From Bacillota bacterium (GTDB lineage Bacteria; Bacillota_I; Bacilli_A; RF39; UBA660), in assembly GCA_015059405.1 (NCBI GenBank), contig SVAL01000006.1, forward strand, positions 1 to 64,000: DNA of 64,000 nt, written 5' to 3'. Below the pieces are notes generated by a model, which made no database searches, had not been told where the DNA came from, and saw only the letters and a list, made by a program, of their open reading frames with translations. Shown one piece after another: positions 9,707-18,494 of the stretch (positions within the stretch are counted from its first letter, which is position 1; the number at the start of each line of letters is the position of its first letter). A program made the position numbers and the translations under genes.

Positions 9707-12643
9707 TTATTCATATAAAACTCTTATCTTGTCGACAACTAATTGATATTTATCCATTCTTCTTTCTACTTTACCACGTACCAAAAGAATATCTCCTCTT
9801 TTTACTTGGTATTTACTATAAATAGATGGGAATAAAGTTAAATCAAGAGTATCGGTCTCATCACTACCAGTAATAAAAGCCATTTTTTCTGACTTCTTAG
9901 TAGTTATTTCTTTTATTCTATCTACTAAGACAATTACATCTATATTTTTATTAAAATATCTTTCTATTTCATTTAAATTAATTACTTTAAATTTAGCTTT
10001 GTAACTTGTTGTTGGATAATTACTTAAATAAAAGCCAAATAACTCTTTTTCACGTTCCATTAACATTTCTTTAGAATATTCTTCTTTTATTTCTATTTCA
10101 GGTTTTAATATTAAAGACTCGTCTAAATCTTTGGCTAGATTAGCATAATTTATTAAATTATCTAAATTATCATTTAATGTTTTTATATTATAACCAAAAT
10201 CAGCAAAACAAGAAGAATCAATCAATGCTTCTAATACTTTTTTATTAACATTCTTTGATACTATTTTACTTATACAGTCATATATGTCTTTATAATTATC
10301 TCTTTTAGAAAGAATATCATGACAAGTAACAGTACCTACATTTTTTATATTAGATAAAGGGAATCTAATACCTTCTTTTTCAACAGTATAATAATTCATA
10401 CTTTTATTGATATTAGGATTTAAAATTTTTATATTAAGACGTCTTGCTTCGTCGATATATTCTTTTGTTTTAGACTCACTTCCAATAACACTAGAAAGTA
10501 AATTACTAAAGAAATATTTAGGATATTTTGCTTTTAAATAGGCCATGCGATAAGCAATTATAGAATAAGCAACTGAATGAGATTTATTAAATCCATAATT
10601 AGCAAAGTTTAAGATAAGGTCATATACTTTCTTACTTATTTCTTCACTATAACCTTTATTTTTACATCCCTCTAAGAACTTTTCCTCTTCACTTTTTAAT
10701 ATTTCTTTTTTCTTTTTACTCATAGCACGTCTTAAGATATCAGCTTCACCAAAAGAAAAACCAGCCATGACACTTACTATTTGCATTATTTGTTCTTGAT
10801 AAATAATAATTCCATAAGTACTAGAAAGAATTGGTTTTAAATCTTCATGTAAATATTCTATTTCTTCTTGACCATGTTTTCTTCTAATATAGGAATCAAT
10901 ATTAACAGCTGGTCCTGGTCTAAACAGTGCAATAGCTGCGATTATATCATCTAGATTACTAGGTTTTAATTTTCTTAAGAAATTGCGCATTCCATCAGAT
11001 TCAAACTGGAATATTCCACTAGTATCAGCAGTTTGAAATAACTTAATAGCATCTTCATCTTCAAAAGGAATACTAGAAAAATCTATTTTTATTCCTTCTC
11101 CTTTTTCAATATCATCAATTACATTCATGATTGTAGTTAAATTTTTAAGACCTAAAAAATCCATTTTTAATAGACCTAGTTCTTCTAAGTGTTCCATTGT
11201 AAAACCTGATAAATAAATATCATTATTCTTTACTAAAGGAATAACTTCATCAAGTGGCTTTTCGCTCATGACAATACCAGCGGCATGCATTGAAGTATGC
11301 CTTGGAAAGCCCTCTATTATATTACATATTCTATATAATAGTTTTAACTTATTATCACTATCTATTAAGTTCTTAAATTCACGATCTGTATTATAAAAAT
11401 CATTTAATTTTTGTTTTGTTACTGTAGGAATTCTTTTGCATAGAAAATCAATATCACTAGTATCAGCATTTAATACTCTTCCCACATCTCTTATTACTTG
11501 TTTAGCACCTAGGGTTCCAAAAGTCACAATACCACTAACATTTTTTTCTCCATACTTATCAGTGACATATTTAATAACTTGATCACGATAAATATCTGGG
11601 AAATCAGTATCAATATCTGGCATAGTTACACGTTCTGGATTTAAAAATCTTTCAAATAAAAGATCATAATAGATTGGGTCAATATCAGTAATACCAAGCG
11701 AATACGCAACTAAAGATCCCCCTGCACTTCCTCTTCCTGGCCCTACTAAAATACCATTTTTTTTAGCATATTTAATAAAATCATAAACAACTAAAAAATA
11801 ATTAGAAAACCCCATATCATTAATAATATTTAATTCATATATTAATCTTTCTTTATATTTTTCAGGTATATCATTTCCTAGTCTTTTAGATAGACCTTTT
11901 ATACTTAAATTTTTTAAATATTCAAAACTATTTCCACTTTCTACTTTATATATAGGAAGTAAATTAGTACTTTCTTTAAATTCAAAATTACAACTATCTA
12001 TAATATGATTAGTATTATTTAGACCTAAATTATTAGATAAGTTTATTACTTCTTCAGGTAAAATAAAGCAGTTATCATTTTCCTTGTAGTAAGTATCATC
12101 ACTAATAGTCTTTCCATCTCTTATCATAAATATATATTTTAAATAAGTTGCTTCATCTTTATTCAAATATAAGACTTTATTTAAAAAGACTATATCTTGA
12201 GTGTATTTTCTTACTTCTTCTTCTTCATTTTTATTTTGATATCCTAAATATATTTCTTCATATATATCTTTTAATTCTTCGAATTTTACTCTTGATTCAA
12301 AAGGCAACACACATATAAGATTATCTTTTCTTTCTTTTAAATCATCTATGTAAATATTTCTTTCATATTTTTTGGTAGATAGTTTAATTAGATTTTGATA
12401 TCCTTCATAATCTTTAGCATATAAAAGAACTGATAAATCATCTAATTTAACATCTAGACCTATTACTGGTTTTATATTATTTTTCTTACATTCTTTATAA
12501 AAAACCATAGTAGATGTCATGTCATCATCACATATAGCTATGCTTTTTAGGTTATGTTTTTTACATAGACTAATTAAATTATCAATAGTAACTAAACTAG
12601 ATAAAAGAGAATAATTAGTTTTTACATATAATGGTGTATACAT
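9707..12643 (-). CDS. dnaE: DNA polymerase III alpha subunit, DnaE type
   Basis: Second C-family DNA polymerase. In Firmicutes it extends RNA primers before hand-off to PolC. The polymerase signature GPGRGSAGGS is at 301-310 and the catalytic aspartates are in MPDIDTDFPD (341-350, D343 and D345). A C-terminal OB fold is near 890-970. The protein is 978 aa, a short DnaE form. The PHP domain at the N-terminus looks degenerate: the usual HxHS metal-binding motif is replaced by VKTNYS near residue 7, so PHP-based proofreading is unlikely. The start has AGGAGGG upstream. It has its own terminator. Lying one gene from polC is unusual, since the two polymerase genes are normally far apart. Confidence 0.96.
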   Translation of the reverse strand: MYTPLYVKTNYSLLSSLVTIDNLISLCKKHNLKSIAICDDDMTSTMVFYKECKKNNIKPVIGLDVKLDDLSVLLYAKDYEGYQNLIKLSTKKYERNIYIDDLKERKDNLICVLPFESRVKFEELKDIYEEIYLGYQNKNEEEEVRKYTQDIVFLNKVLYLNKDEATYLKYIFMIRDGKTISDDTYYKENDNCFILPEEVINLSNNLGLNNTNHIIDSCNFEFKESTNLLPIYKVESGNSFEYLKNLSIKGLSKRLGNDIPEKYKERLIYELNIINDMGFSNYFLVVYDFIKYAKKNGILVGPGRGSAGGSLVAYSLGITDIDPIYYDLLFERFLNPERVTMPDIDTDFPDIYRDQVIKYVTDKYGEKNVSGIVTFGTLGAKQVIRDVGRVLNADTSDIDFLCKRIPTVTKQKLNDFYNTDREFKNLIDSDNKLKLLYRICNIIEGFPRHTSMHAAGIVMSEKPLDEVIPLVKNNDIYLSGFTMEHLEELGLLKMDFLGLKNLTTIMNVIDDIEKGEGIKIDFSSIPFEDEDAIKLFQTADTSGIFQFESDGMRNFLRKLKPSNLDDIIAAIALFRPGPAVNIDSYIRRKHGQEEIEYLHEDLKPILSSTYGIIIYQEQIMQIVSVMAGFSFGEADILRRAMSKKKKEILKSEEEKFLEGCKNKGYSEEISKKVYDLILNFANYGFNKSHSVAYSIIAYRMAYLKAKYPKYFFSNLLSSVIGSESKTKEYIDEARRLNIKILNPNINKSMNYYTVEKEGIRFPLSNIKNVGTVTCHDILSKRDNYKDIYDCISKIVSKNVNKKVLEALIDSSCFADFGYNIKTLNDNLDNLINYANLAKDLDESLILKPEIEIKEEYSKEMLMEREKELFGFYLSNYPTTSYKAKFKVINLNEIERYFNKNIDVIVLVDRIKEITTKKSEKMAFITGSDETDTLDLTLFPSIYSKYQVKRGDILLVRGKVERRMDKYQLVVDKIRVLYE

Positions 12644-12723
12644 AACATCCCTCCTATTTATAATATACCATATCTAAATTAAAATAAAAATCGAACAAAT
12701 GAAATTACTTCAAAGAAAAACAT

Positions 12724-12752
12724 TTGACTTATTCTTTTTTTTATGTTAATCT
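12724..12752 (+). promoter_or_regulatory. SigA-type promoter of rpmB
   Basis: TTGACT (12724-12729), 17-nt spacer, TAATCT (12747-12752), followed by a strong AAGGAGGAAAT ribosome site before the ATG at 12795. Confidence 0.8.
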
Positions 12753-12794
12753 TAATAAGCAAGTGTTATTATATTCAAAAAGGAGGAAATTATA

Positions 12795-12977
12795 ATGGCT
12801 GTTAATGTATCTAATAGAAAACCAAATTTTAAAAACATTCGTTCTCACGCTCTTAACAGTACTAAGAAAAAACAAGGTTTAAACCTAGTTGTTGTTAGAG
12901 ATGTAAACGGTAAAAAATATAGAGTTAGCGCTAAAGAATTAAGAACTTTAAAGAAAGATCAACAAATCGCTGCTTAA
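12795..12977 (+). CDS. rpmB: 50S ribosomal protein L28
   Basis: A 60-aa basic protein matching L28: an N-terminal segment RKPNFKNIRSHALN with the conserved SHA.N signature, a KKK basic centre, then the VVVRDVNGKKYRVSAKELR strand and helix. Typical bacterial L28 is 60-65 aa. The paired cysteines of zinc-type L28 are absent, so this is a C-minus form. It is a single-gene unit with its own promoter and terminator, on the opposite strand to dnaE. Confidence 0.93.
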   Translation: MAVNVSNRKPNFKNIRSHALNSTKKKQGLNLVVVRDVNGKKYRVSAKELRTLKKDQQIAA

Positions 12978-12979
12978 TG

Positions 12980-13003
12980 ATATCCTTATAGGATATTTTT
13001 TTT
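12980..13003 (+). terminator. Intrinsic terminator of rpmB
   Basis: ATATCC / GGATAT stem with a 5-nt loop, followed by eight T. Confidence 0.85.
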
Positions 13004-13013
13004 GCACTTTTAT

Positions 13014-13044
13014 AAAAAAAGAACTAGTCTTTTAAATCTAGTTC
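13014..13044 (-). terminator. Intrinsic terminator of divIVA
   Basis: Minus strand: GAACTAG / CTAGTTC stem with a 10-nt loop followed by TTTTTTTAT. It overlaps the divIVA stop codon and is convergent with the rpmB terminator. Confidence 0.8.
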
Positions 13045-13461
13045 TTCTATATCTTCTACTACAGCTAATTGTTGTTCAACAATTAGTTTTAATTTTCTTT
13101 TGAAAGTTATAATATTTCTTTCAAGAGTATCTGCTTTAATTTCTATTTTCTCAGCACGAATTAAAGCATCGTTAATTATATGAGATGCATTTCTTTTAGC
13201 ATCTGTTATTATGATTTTACTTTCTTCGATAGCATTTTGTTTAATATCATTACTAGCTTTTTCAGCATTTAGAAGAGCACTTTTTAGTGTTTCTTCTATT
13301 TTTTTGTAATGTTCTAACTCTTTTTTTAAACTTCTAATTTCATCTTGTTGGTTTCTTACACGATTGATTACGGCTTCAGTTTGAACAATGACATCATCAA
13401 CAAATTTGTTTACTTCTTCTTTATTGTAGCCATTTTCTTCACGACTAAACTTTTCCACCAT
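13024..13461 (-). CDS. divIVA: DivIVA-like polar/septal coiled-coil protein
   Basis: A 145-aa protein. The N-terminus (VEKFSREENGYNKEEVNKFVD) matches the DivIVA membrane-binding module, F-x-x-x-x-x-GY-x-x-x-EV. The rest is a continuous coiled coil (about 25-125) with an acidic tail. DivIVA senses negative membrane curvature at the septum and poles and recruits other proteins. ATG at 13461 is chosen because AGAGAGG lies 5 nt upstream; an in-frame GTG two codons earlier is inside the ribosome site. It follows sepF by 35 nt, the usual sepF...divIVA division neighbourhood of Firmicutes, and ends in a terminator. Confidence 0.88.
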   Translation of the reverse strand: MVEKFSREENGYNKEEVNKFVDDVIVQTEAVINRVRNQQDEIRSLKKELEHYKKIEETLKSALLNAEKASNDIKQNAIEESKIIITDAKRNASHIINDALIRAEKIEIKADTLERNIITFKRKLKLIVEQQLAVVEDIEELDLKD

Positions 13462-13496
13462 AATCACCTCTCTTTACAACAAAATAATATCAAATA

Positions 13497-13907
13497 CTAC
13501 CAGTTAAAATCTTCATCTTCGTCTTTTTTAGTTTTTGGTTTAGCACTTTCATCGCTAATTGATCCTTCAACATCAATTGAACCAGGTGCACATAAGAATA
13601 TTCCTCCACCAAGTTTTTGTAAGTTTCCTTCGATAGCATATAATGTACCACTTAAGAAATCTACTATTCTTTTAGCTTGATCAGGAGTTACTCTTTTCAA
13701 ATTAACAACAACAGCTGAATTTGCCTTTAAGTAGTCTGCGATTTGTTGAGCTTCAGAGTATGCTCTTGGTTCTAAAAGAATCATTTTATTGTTATTAGAT
13801 TTTTTTTCTTCCGCTACATAATTTACATCATTTTTTTCATTTTCTACATAATCACTTTCATCTGGATTAACACCTGTTAATTTATCAATAAATTTATTAA
13901 AAGCCAT
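13497..13907 (-). CDS. sepF: Cell division protein SepF
   Basis: A 136-aa SepF. It has a short N-terminal amphipathic helix (AFNKFIDKLTG) for membrane binding, a variable acidic linker (about 15-40), then the SepF core: LLEPRAYSEAQQIADYL, VVVNLKRVTPDQAKRIVDF and GGGIFLCAPGS. It anchors FtsZ to the membrane and bundles filaments. GGAGGATTAGAAT precedes ATG. With FtsA also present, the cell has both FtsZ anchors. The C-terminal DFNW extension is unassigned. Confidence 0.95.
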   Translation of the reverse strand: MAFNKFIDKLTGVNPDESDYVENEKNDVNYVAEEKKSNNNKMILLEPRAYSEAQQIADYLKANSAVVVNLKRVTPDQAKRIVDFLSGTLYAIEGNLQKLGGGIFLCAPGSIDVEGSISDESAKPKTKKDEDEDFNW

Positions 13908-13974
13908 ATTCTAATCCTCCATATCATATATATTTAATTATAGCATAATGCTTTTACTTTTAAAAGTACCAATT

Positions 13975-15738
13975 TTAACCGAACCAAGCTGATACTACAT
14001 CACTATTATTACTTAGTGGTTCTGGGTTTGGTTTTTCAAATTTTATTTCTACTGGTACTTTAAACGCTGAACCAAAAGCAAGTGCATTACCGGGTTGTAA
14101 TGTTTTTAATTGTTTTGTACTTTCTTCACTCATATTTGGTACCATTTCTTTTATATAACTTAAATCTTTTGGATGTAATGTTCTTAATATAATAAAGTTA
14201 GAACATTGTGATACTGATGTTTCACTAAGTTCACTCGGTCTTTGAGTAATTAATCCTAGTATTACCCCATATTTACGACCTTCTTTAGTAATACGATCGA
14301 AAATATTATATCCAAGTAATGCAGTATCATTATCTTGTTGAACATATCTGTGTGCTTCTTCTATGATGATATGAGAAGGATTGTTTCCTCTATTTTGTTC
14401 AAAACAAGCTTTATCAAATATCATTTTTGAAATGATTTTTGTAATAGACTTTGCTAATCTATCATTAACATGATTTATATTTATATCTATAATTTGAGCT
14501 CTTTTTCCTTCTTTAGTACGTGAAAGACTTTCAATATATGCATCTCTACTAATCATTTGTGGATATTCAAAGTATTTAGCTGCATCTGAATTTATTAATG
14601 AATGAAGTCTAACTGATAAAACATTGGCATAGTCAAATACTTTATCACTTTTTAGAATACCTTCAGATATTAAAGAGAAATCTAATGCTTGTTCTAAGTC
14701 TCTTAATGTATAATAAACATCACCTTTTGGATCAGGTATTTCTAACCCATCTACCATAAATCTTCTAATAAAATCTACTACTAATTCTATTTCTGCCATT
14801 TTTCCATGATTATCAACAAATATACATTGTTTTAATGTACGAATATATCCTGGTTGAATTATTTGTGATTCTAGATTTAGTTGTTCTGTATTATAAGTAG
14901 TTAAAATAGAAGTTATTTGGTCTCTTATTTTAGTAGAATCTTTTCCACTTTGTAAGATTTGCATAATTGCTCTTGCGATAACATCATTTTTAAAAATAAT
15001 AACATCTTGATTATTTTCTTTTAGGATTGGAACATATTTTAGTGCACGTTCAATTATTGATAACTGACTTCCTTCACTTGCCTCTAATAATATAGCAATA
15101 TCATCAGTATTTAATGTCCAAAGTGGTATTCTAAGTAATTCATGTTCTGTATCTTCTATATTTGTTGTTAGAACTTTGTCATTTAACATTGGTGAAATTT
15201 CTCCAAGTTTAGAGAAAGCTCTTATATATTCTCCGTAAGCATCAAATATAAATATTTTAGCATTTATTGGTACATAGTTACTACTTGTAAATATATTTTG
15301 TAAAATTCTTGCTGTTGTACAACTCTTACCACTACCAGTATTACCTAATATAGAAAAATGATTACTAAAAAAATCATTAATATTTACATTAATACGAAAG
15401 TTTTTATAAACGTTTGATAAACCTAAATATACTCTAGAATTATCTACTACTTTTTGATTACCTAATACCATATATAACTCTTCTAGATTAATAATTCTAA
15501 TTTTAGATCTAAATGATGGTTTTTTATTGATTCCAGGAACAAATCTATCTTCTAGAATTTCTCCTACTATTCCAATTTTAGCTACCGTTTTATCGATTTT
15601 TTGAATTTCCCCAACAACCCTATTGGCACCATCTTCAAAAATGACATGAACGTTAATTAAATTTTCTTGTGTTGATATATCAATAGCTAAATCAACAAAT
15701 ACATAATTTTCTTCTATACTATAAATTTTTCCAATCAT
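13975..15738 (-). CDS. HerA-like hexameric ATPase
   Basis: A 587-aa FtsK/HerA-superfamily ATPase. Residues 1-95 form a HAS-barrel-like beta domain. Walker A is GNTGSGKS at 132-139, Walker B is HIIIEEAH near 454-461, and ITQRPSE shortly after fits sensor/arginine-finger elements. HerA proteins are DNA translocases that usually pair with the nuclease NurA or with Sir2 in end resection or phage defence. No NurA, SIR2 or other nuclease gene is adjacent; the next gene downstream is sepF. The ribosome site is weak. Function is likely DNA translocation or repair, but the partner is not visible. Confidence 0.8.
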   Translation of the reverse strand: MIGKIYSIEENYVFVDLAIDISTQENLINVHVIFEDGANRVVGEIQKIDKTVAKIGIVGEILEDRFVPGINKKPSFRSKIRIINLEELYMVLGNQKVVDNSRVYLGLSNVYKNFRINVNINDFFSNHFSILGNTGSGKSCTTARILQNIFTSSNYVPINAKIFIFDAYGEYIRAFSKLGEISPMLNDKVLTTNIEDTEHELLRIPLWTLNTDDIAILLEASEGSQLSIIERALKYVPILKENNQDVIIFKNDVIARAIMQILQSGKDSTKIRDQITSILTTYNTEQLNLESQIIQPGYIRTLKQCIFVDNHGKMAEIELVVDFIRRFMVDGLEIPDPKGDVYYTLRDLEQALDFSLISEGILKSDKVFDYANVLSVRLHSLINSDAAKYFEYPQMISRDAYIESLSRTKEGKRAQIIDININHVNDRLAKSITKIISKMIFDKACFEQNRGNNPSHIIIEEAHRYVQQDNDTALLGYNIFDRITKEGRKYGVILGLITQRPSELSETSVSQCSNFIILRTLHPKDLSYIKEMVPNMSEESTKQLKTLQPGNALAFGSAFKVPVEIKFEKPNPEPLSNNSDVVSAWFG

Positions 15739-15780
15739 ACTATCAACCCTATTCTATAATAAATTATAACACTAAATAAT

Positions 15781-15823
15781 AAAAAAAAGAAAGAAAAATG
15801 ACGTAAATTAATCATCTTTCTTT
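15781..15823 (-). terminator. Probable terminator after the M16 peptidase pair
   Basis: Minus strand: imperfect stem formed by GAAAGATGA and TCATTTTTCTTTC followed by TTTTTTTTATT. The T tract is good and the stem contains a bulge. Confidence 0.55.
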
Positions 15824-17103
15824 TCTTTATTTTTTAATATTAATGTACTTGTATTAGAAAAGTCTATTTTTTCTTTTATTTTAAGTAATTTTTCATAGTT
15901 CATATTTCTAATATACTCTATTTTATTAGTTTTTATTTCATCATATTCAATAATATCATTAATCAAAGCTGATATTGTTGCTTCTACATTATCAGTTGTC
16001 ATTACTTCAGAAGAAATCCATACTTTTTTGCATCTTTCTACTTCTTCTTTTGTTACTTGATAATTTTTAAAATGTTTATTTAATTCCTTAATTAATTCAT
16101 TTGGTTTATCTGTTTCTGCCCAAAATTCAATTATTAGAAAATCATCAACATACATTCTTTCTAAATATAAAGTTGATAAATATCCTTTTTCTAGCATCTC
16201 ATCTTTAAATATAGAAGTAGATCCAAAATAAATGTTTAGAATCATACCAATATATAAACTTAGTTCAAATTTATCTTTTTCTTTAAACATAGTACTATCA
16301 ATCTTAATAGCATAACCAAGTTTATTTGTTTTTACATTATCTAACTCTACTTCTTTATATTTTTCTTTTACATTAATAGGTTCTTTTACTTTTTTTATTT
16401 CTGGTATTTCTCTTTTTTCTTTTTCATTTAATATTTTATTGTTTTTTATAATCTTAATAATTTCTTCGGGATTTACTTCTCCACCAATCATTAAATACAT
16501 ATTATTTGGATTATAAAAAGCATTATATGTATTATATAAATCTTCTTTAGTAATTGTTCTTACACTTTCACATGAACCAGCTATAGGTATTCTAAATGAA
16601 TGTTTTTGGTATAACATTCTTTGCATTTCTTCCTCAGCAAACCATTCTGGATTATCTTTTAACATATTGATTTCTTCACAAATTATTCCTTTTTCTTTTT
16701 CAACGTTTTCATCGGTAAAATAAGGACTATTAACATAGTTTATTAAATAATCAAGATTTTCATGTAAGTTTTCTGTTCCCATACAATAGTAGCGAGTTGC
16801 CTTATAACTAGTAGAAGCATTACAACCAGTTCCACTTTTAGCAAAGAATTCAAATGGATCTACTCCATCTTCTTGTTCAAACATTTTGTGTTCTAGGAAG
16901 TGAGCTATACCTTCTGGTACGTGAATCATTTTCTTCTCATCTTCAGAATAAAAATCCAATATTAGTGAACCAAACTTAGTAAAATAACTTACAAAATAAT
17001 TATTCTTATTTTTAAATGGTAATATATATACTTCTAAACCATTATCCAATTTTTCAAAATATATATCTTGATCTATTCCTAATAACTCTAATTTATTCAT
17101 CAT
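15808..17103 (-). CDS. ymfH: M16 family zinc peptidase, YmfH-like (active partner)
   Basis: A 431-aa M16 protein with the inverted zinc motif HFLEH at residues 68-72 (H68, E71, H72) and a downstream Glu pair in ICEEINM (about 141-147) supplying the third ligand. It is the catalytic member of the two-gene M16B pair typical of Firmicutes (ymfF-ymfH), thought to form a clam-shell peptidase for small peptides. It overlaps the preceding M16 gene by 11 nt and has AGGAGG upstream, so the two are translationally coupled. There is no signal peptide. Confidence 0.9.
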   Translation of the reverse strand: MMNKLELLGIDQDIYFEKLDNGLEVYILPFKNKNNYFVSYFTKFGSLILDFYSEDEKKMIHVPEGIAHFLEHKMFEQEDGVDPFEFFAKSGTGCNASTSYKATRYYCMGTENLHENLDYLINYVNSPYFTDENVEKEKGIICEEINMLKDNPEWFAEEEMQRMLYQKHSFRIPIAGSCESVRTITKEDLYNTYNAFYNPNNMYLMIGGEVNPEEIIKIIKNNKILNEKEKREIPEIKKVKEPINVKEKYKEVELDNVKTNKLGYAIKIDSTMFKEKDKFELSLYIGMILNIYFGSTSIFKDEMLEKGYLSTLYLERMYVDDFLIIEFWAETDKPNELIKELNKHFKNYQVTKEEVERCKKVWISSEVMTTDNVEATISALINDIIEYDEIKTNKIEYIRNMNYEKLLKIKEKIDFSNTSTLILKNKEKKDD

Positions 17104-18358
17104 CTTCGCCTCCTAGTAAATAGATTGTATCCATATATATTTTATTACTAACACTAATTATGTCTTCCTTAGTAACTTTATCAATCATTTTCTTTCTTTC
17201 TTCAGGTAAATCTGAATTTAATATTTCTGCAGCATAATAGTAAGAAATAATTTGAGATGGATAATCATACATTTCATCCATTAAAGAAATATATCTAATT
17301 TTAGCTTTTTCTATTTCTTCTAAAGTAAAATTACCTTTTTTTATTTCATTTATTTCTTTTCTTATTAATTTTATTACTTTATCAAAATTATTTTTAGTAA
17401 TACCAGAAGTTATAAATAACAAATTATCTATTTTATTAGAGTTAGAACTTATGTAATAACATAAAGAATTCTTTTCTCTAACATTTCTAAATAATTTAGA
17501 TTCACTACTACCACCTAATATCATGTTGAAGATTGTTAAAGCATAATTTCTTTCAAACTCTGTTAGATTTTTTATTTTGCATCCAATAGATAATTTAGAT
17601 TGTGATGATGGATAATCTTCTACAATCTTTTTTGGTATTTTTCTTATTTTTTTATGTTCTATGACAAAATCATTATCTTTTTTATGATAGATATTAAATT
17701 TAAAATTATCTTTAAATAATTTTTCTACTTGTTCGAAGTCTATATCACCAATAATAAATATATCTAACCCACTACTTTTGATAAAATCTTGATAGTATTC
17801 ATATATATTTTCTTCATTTATCTTTTCTAAATCTTCTATATATCCAAATCCATGTAAAGAATAGGTTTCACTTTCACCCATATTCTCTAACATTCTAACT
17901 AAACTATATTTTCTTGTATCTTCTTCAATACTATGAATTTGTTTAATAGTATTGTTTTTTATTATTTCAAAAGAAGTACTATCAAATTTATTGTTTGTTA
18001 CATTAGGATTAAATACTATTTCTGATAAATATTTAATTGTTTCATCAAGCATACCTTTTTCAGTATATTTTTCATTTAAACACAATAAAGATATATCTGT
18101 ATTATAGTAATTACCTAATCTATAACAACTAAAATCTACTTCACAAGCATATAGGTCTTGTTGATGTATAGCCATTTCTCTGCGTGTTGGATATTTTTTG
18201 CTTGAGAAAGTTAATAAATCTGCTAAAACATTTCTTTTAGTAATATCTTCCTTTTTTATTTTTTTTCTAAAAATTAGATCTATAGTAATCGTTTTAAAAC
18301 GATTTGTTTTTAACATATGTAAATTATAACTACCTAAAACTTTTTTTATGTATTTCAC
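17093..18358 (-). CDS. ymfF: M16 family inactive partner, YmfF-like
   Basis: A 421-aa M16-fold protein lacking the HxxEH motif at the expected N-terminal place, which marks it as the non-catalytic half. It shows the M16 pattern of two homologous halves, for example the SKLSIGCKIKN and ASTALTIFNMILGG-type segments near mid-protein. The start is GTG at 18358 with AGAGGTGA just upstream; in-frame codons further 5' lack a ribosome site. An extended -10 (TGTTATAAT) lies on the minus strand at about 18424-18432. It is the first gene of the pair. Confidence 0.85.
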   Translation of the reverse strand: MKYIKKVLGSYNLHMLKTNRFKTITIDLIFRKKIKKEDITKRNVLADLLTFSSKKYPTRREMAIHQQDLYACEVDFSCYRLGNYYNTDISLLCLNEKYTEKGMLDETIKYLSEIVFNPNVTNNKFDSTSFEIIKNNTIKQIHSIEEDTRKYSLVRMLENMGESETYSLHGFGYIEDLEKINEENIYEYYQDFIKSSGLDIFIIGDIDFEQVEKLFKDNFKFNIYHKKDNDFVIEHKKIRKIPKKIVEDYPSSQSKLSIGCKIKNLTEFERNYALTIFNMILGGSSESKLFRNVREKNSLCYYISSNSNKIDNLLFITSGITKNNFDKVIKLIRKEINEIKKGNFTLEEIEKAKIRYISLMDEMYDYPSQIISYYYAAEILNSDLPEERKKMIDKVTKEDIISVSNKIYMDTIYLLGGEDDE

Positions 18359-18439
18359 TTTATCACCTCTAATATTATGTCTATTTTTTAGGATATTATT
18401 TATATACAACTTTGTTGTAGTAATATTATAACACATTGT

Positions 18440-18468
18440 TTGACTTAAAGTATTTTTTTTGTTATCAT
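18440..18468 (+). promoter_or_regulatory. SigA-type promoter of the M3-like gene
   Basis: TTGACT (18440-18445), 17-nt spacer, TATCAT (18463-18468), with the ATG 27 nt downstream. Divergent from the M16 pair. Confidence 0.7.
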
Positions 18469-18494
18469 ACCAAATACAGAAAGGGGGATTTTTT

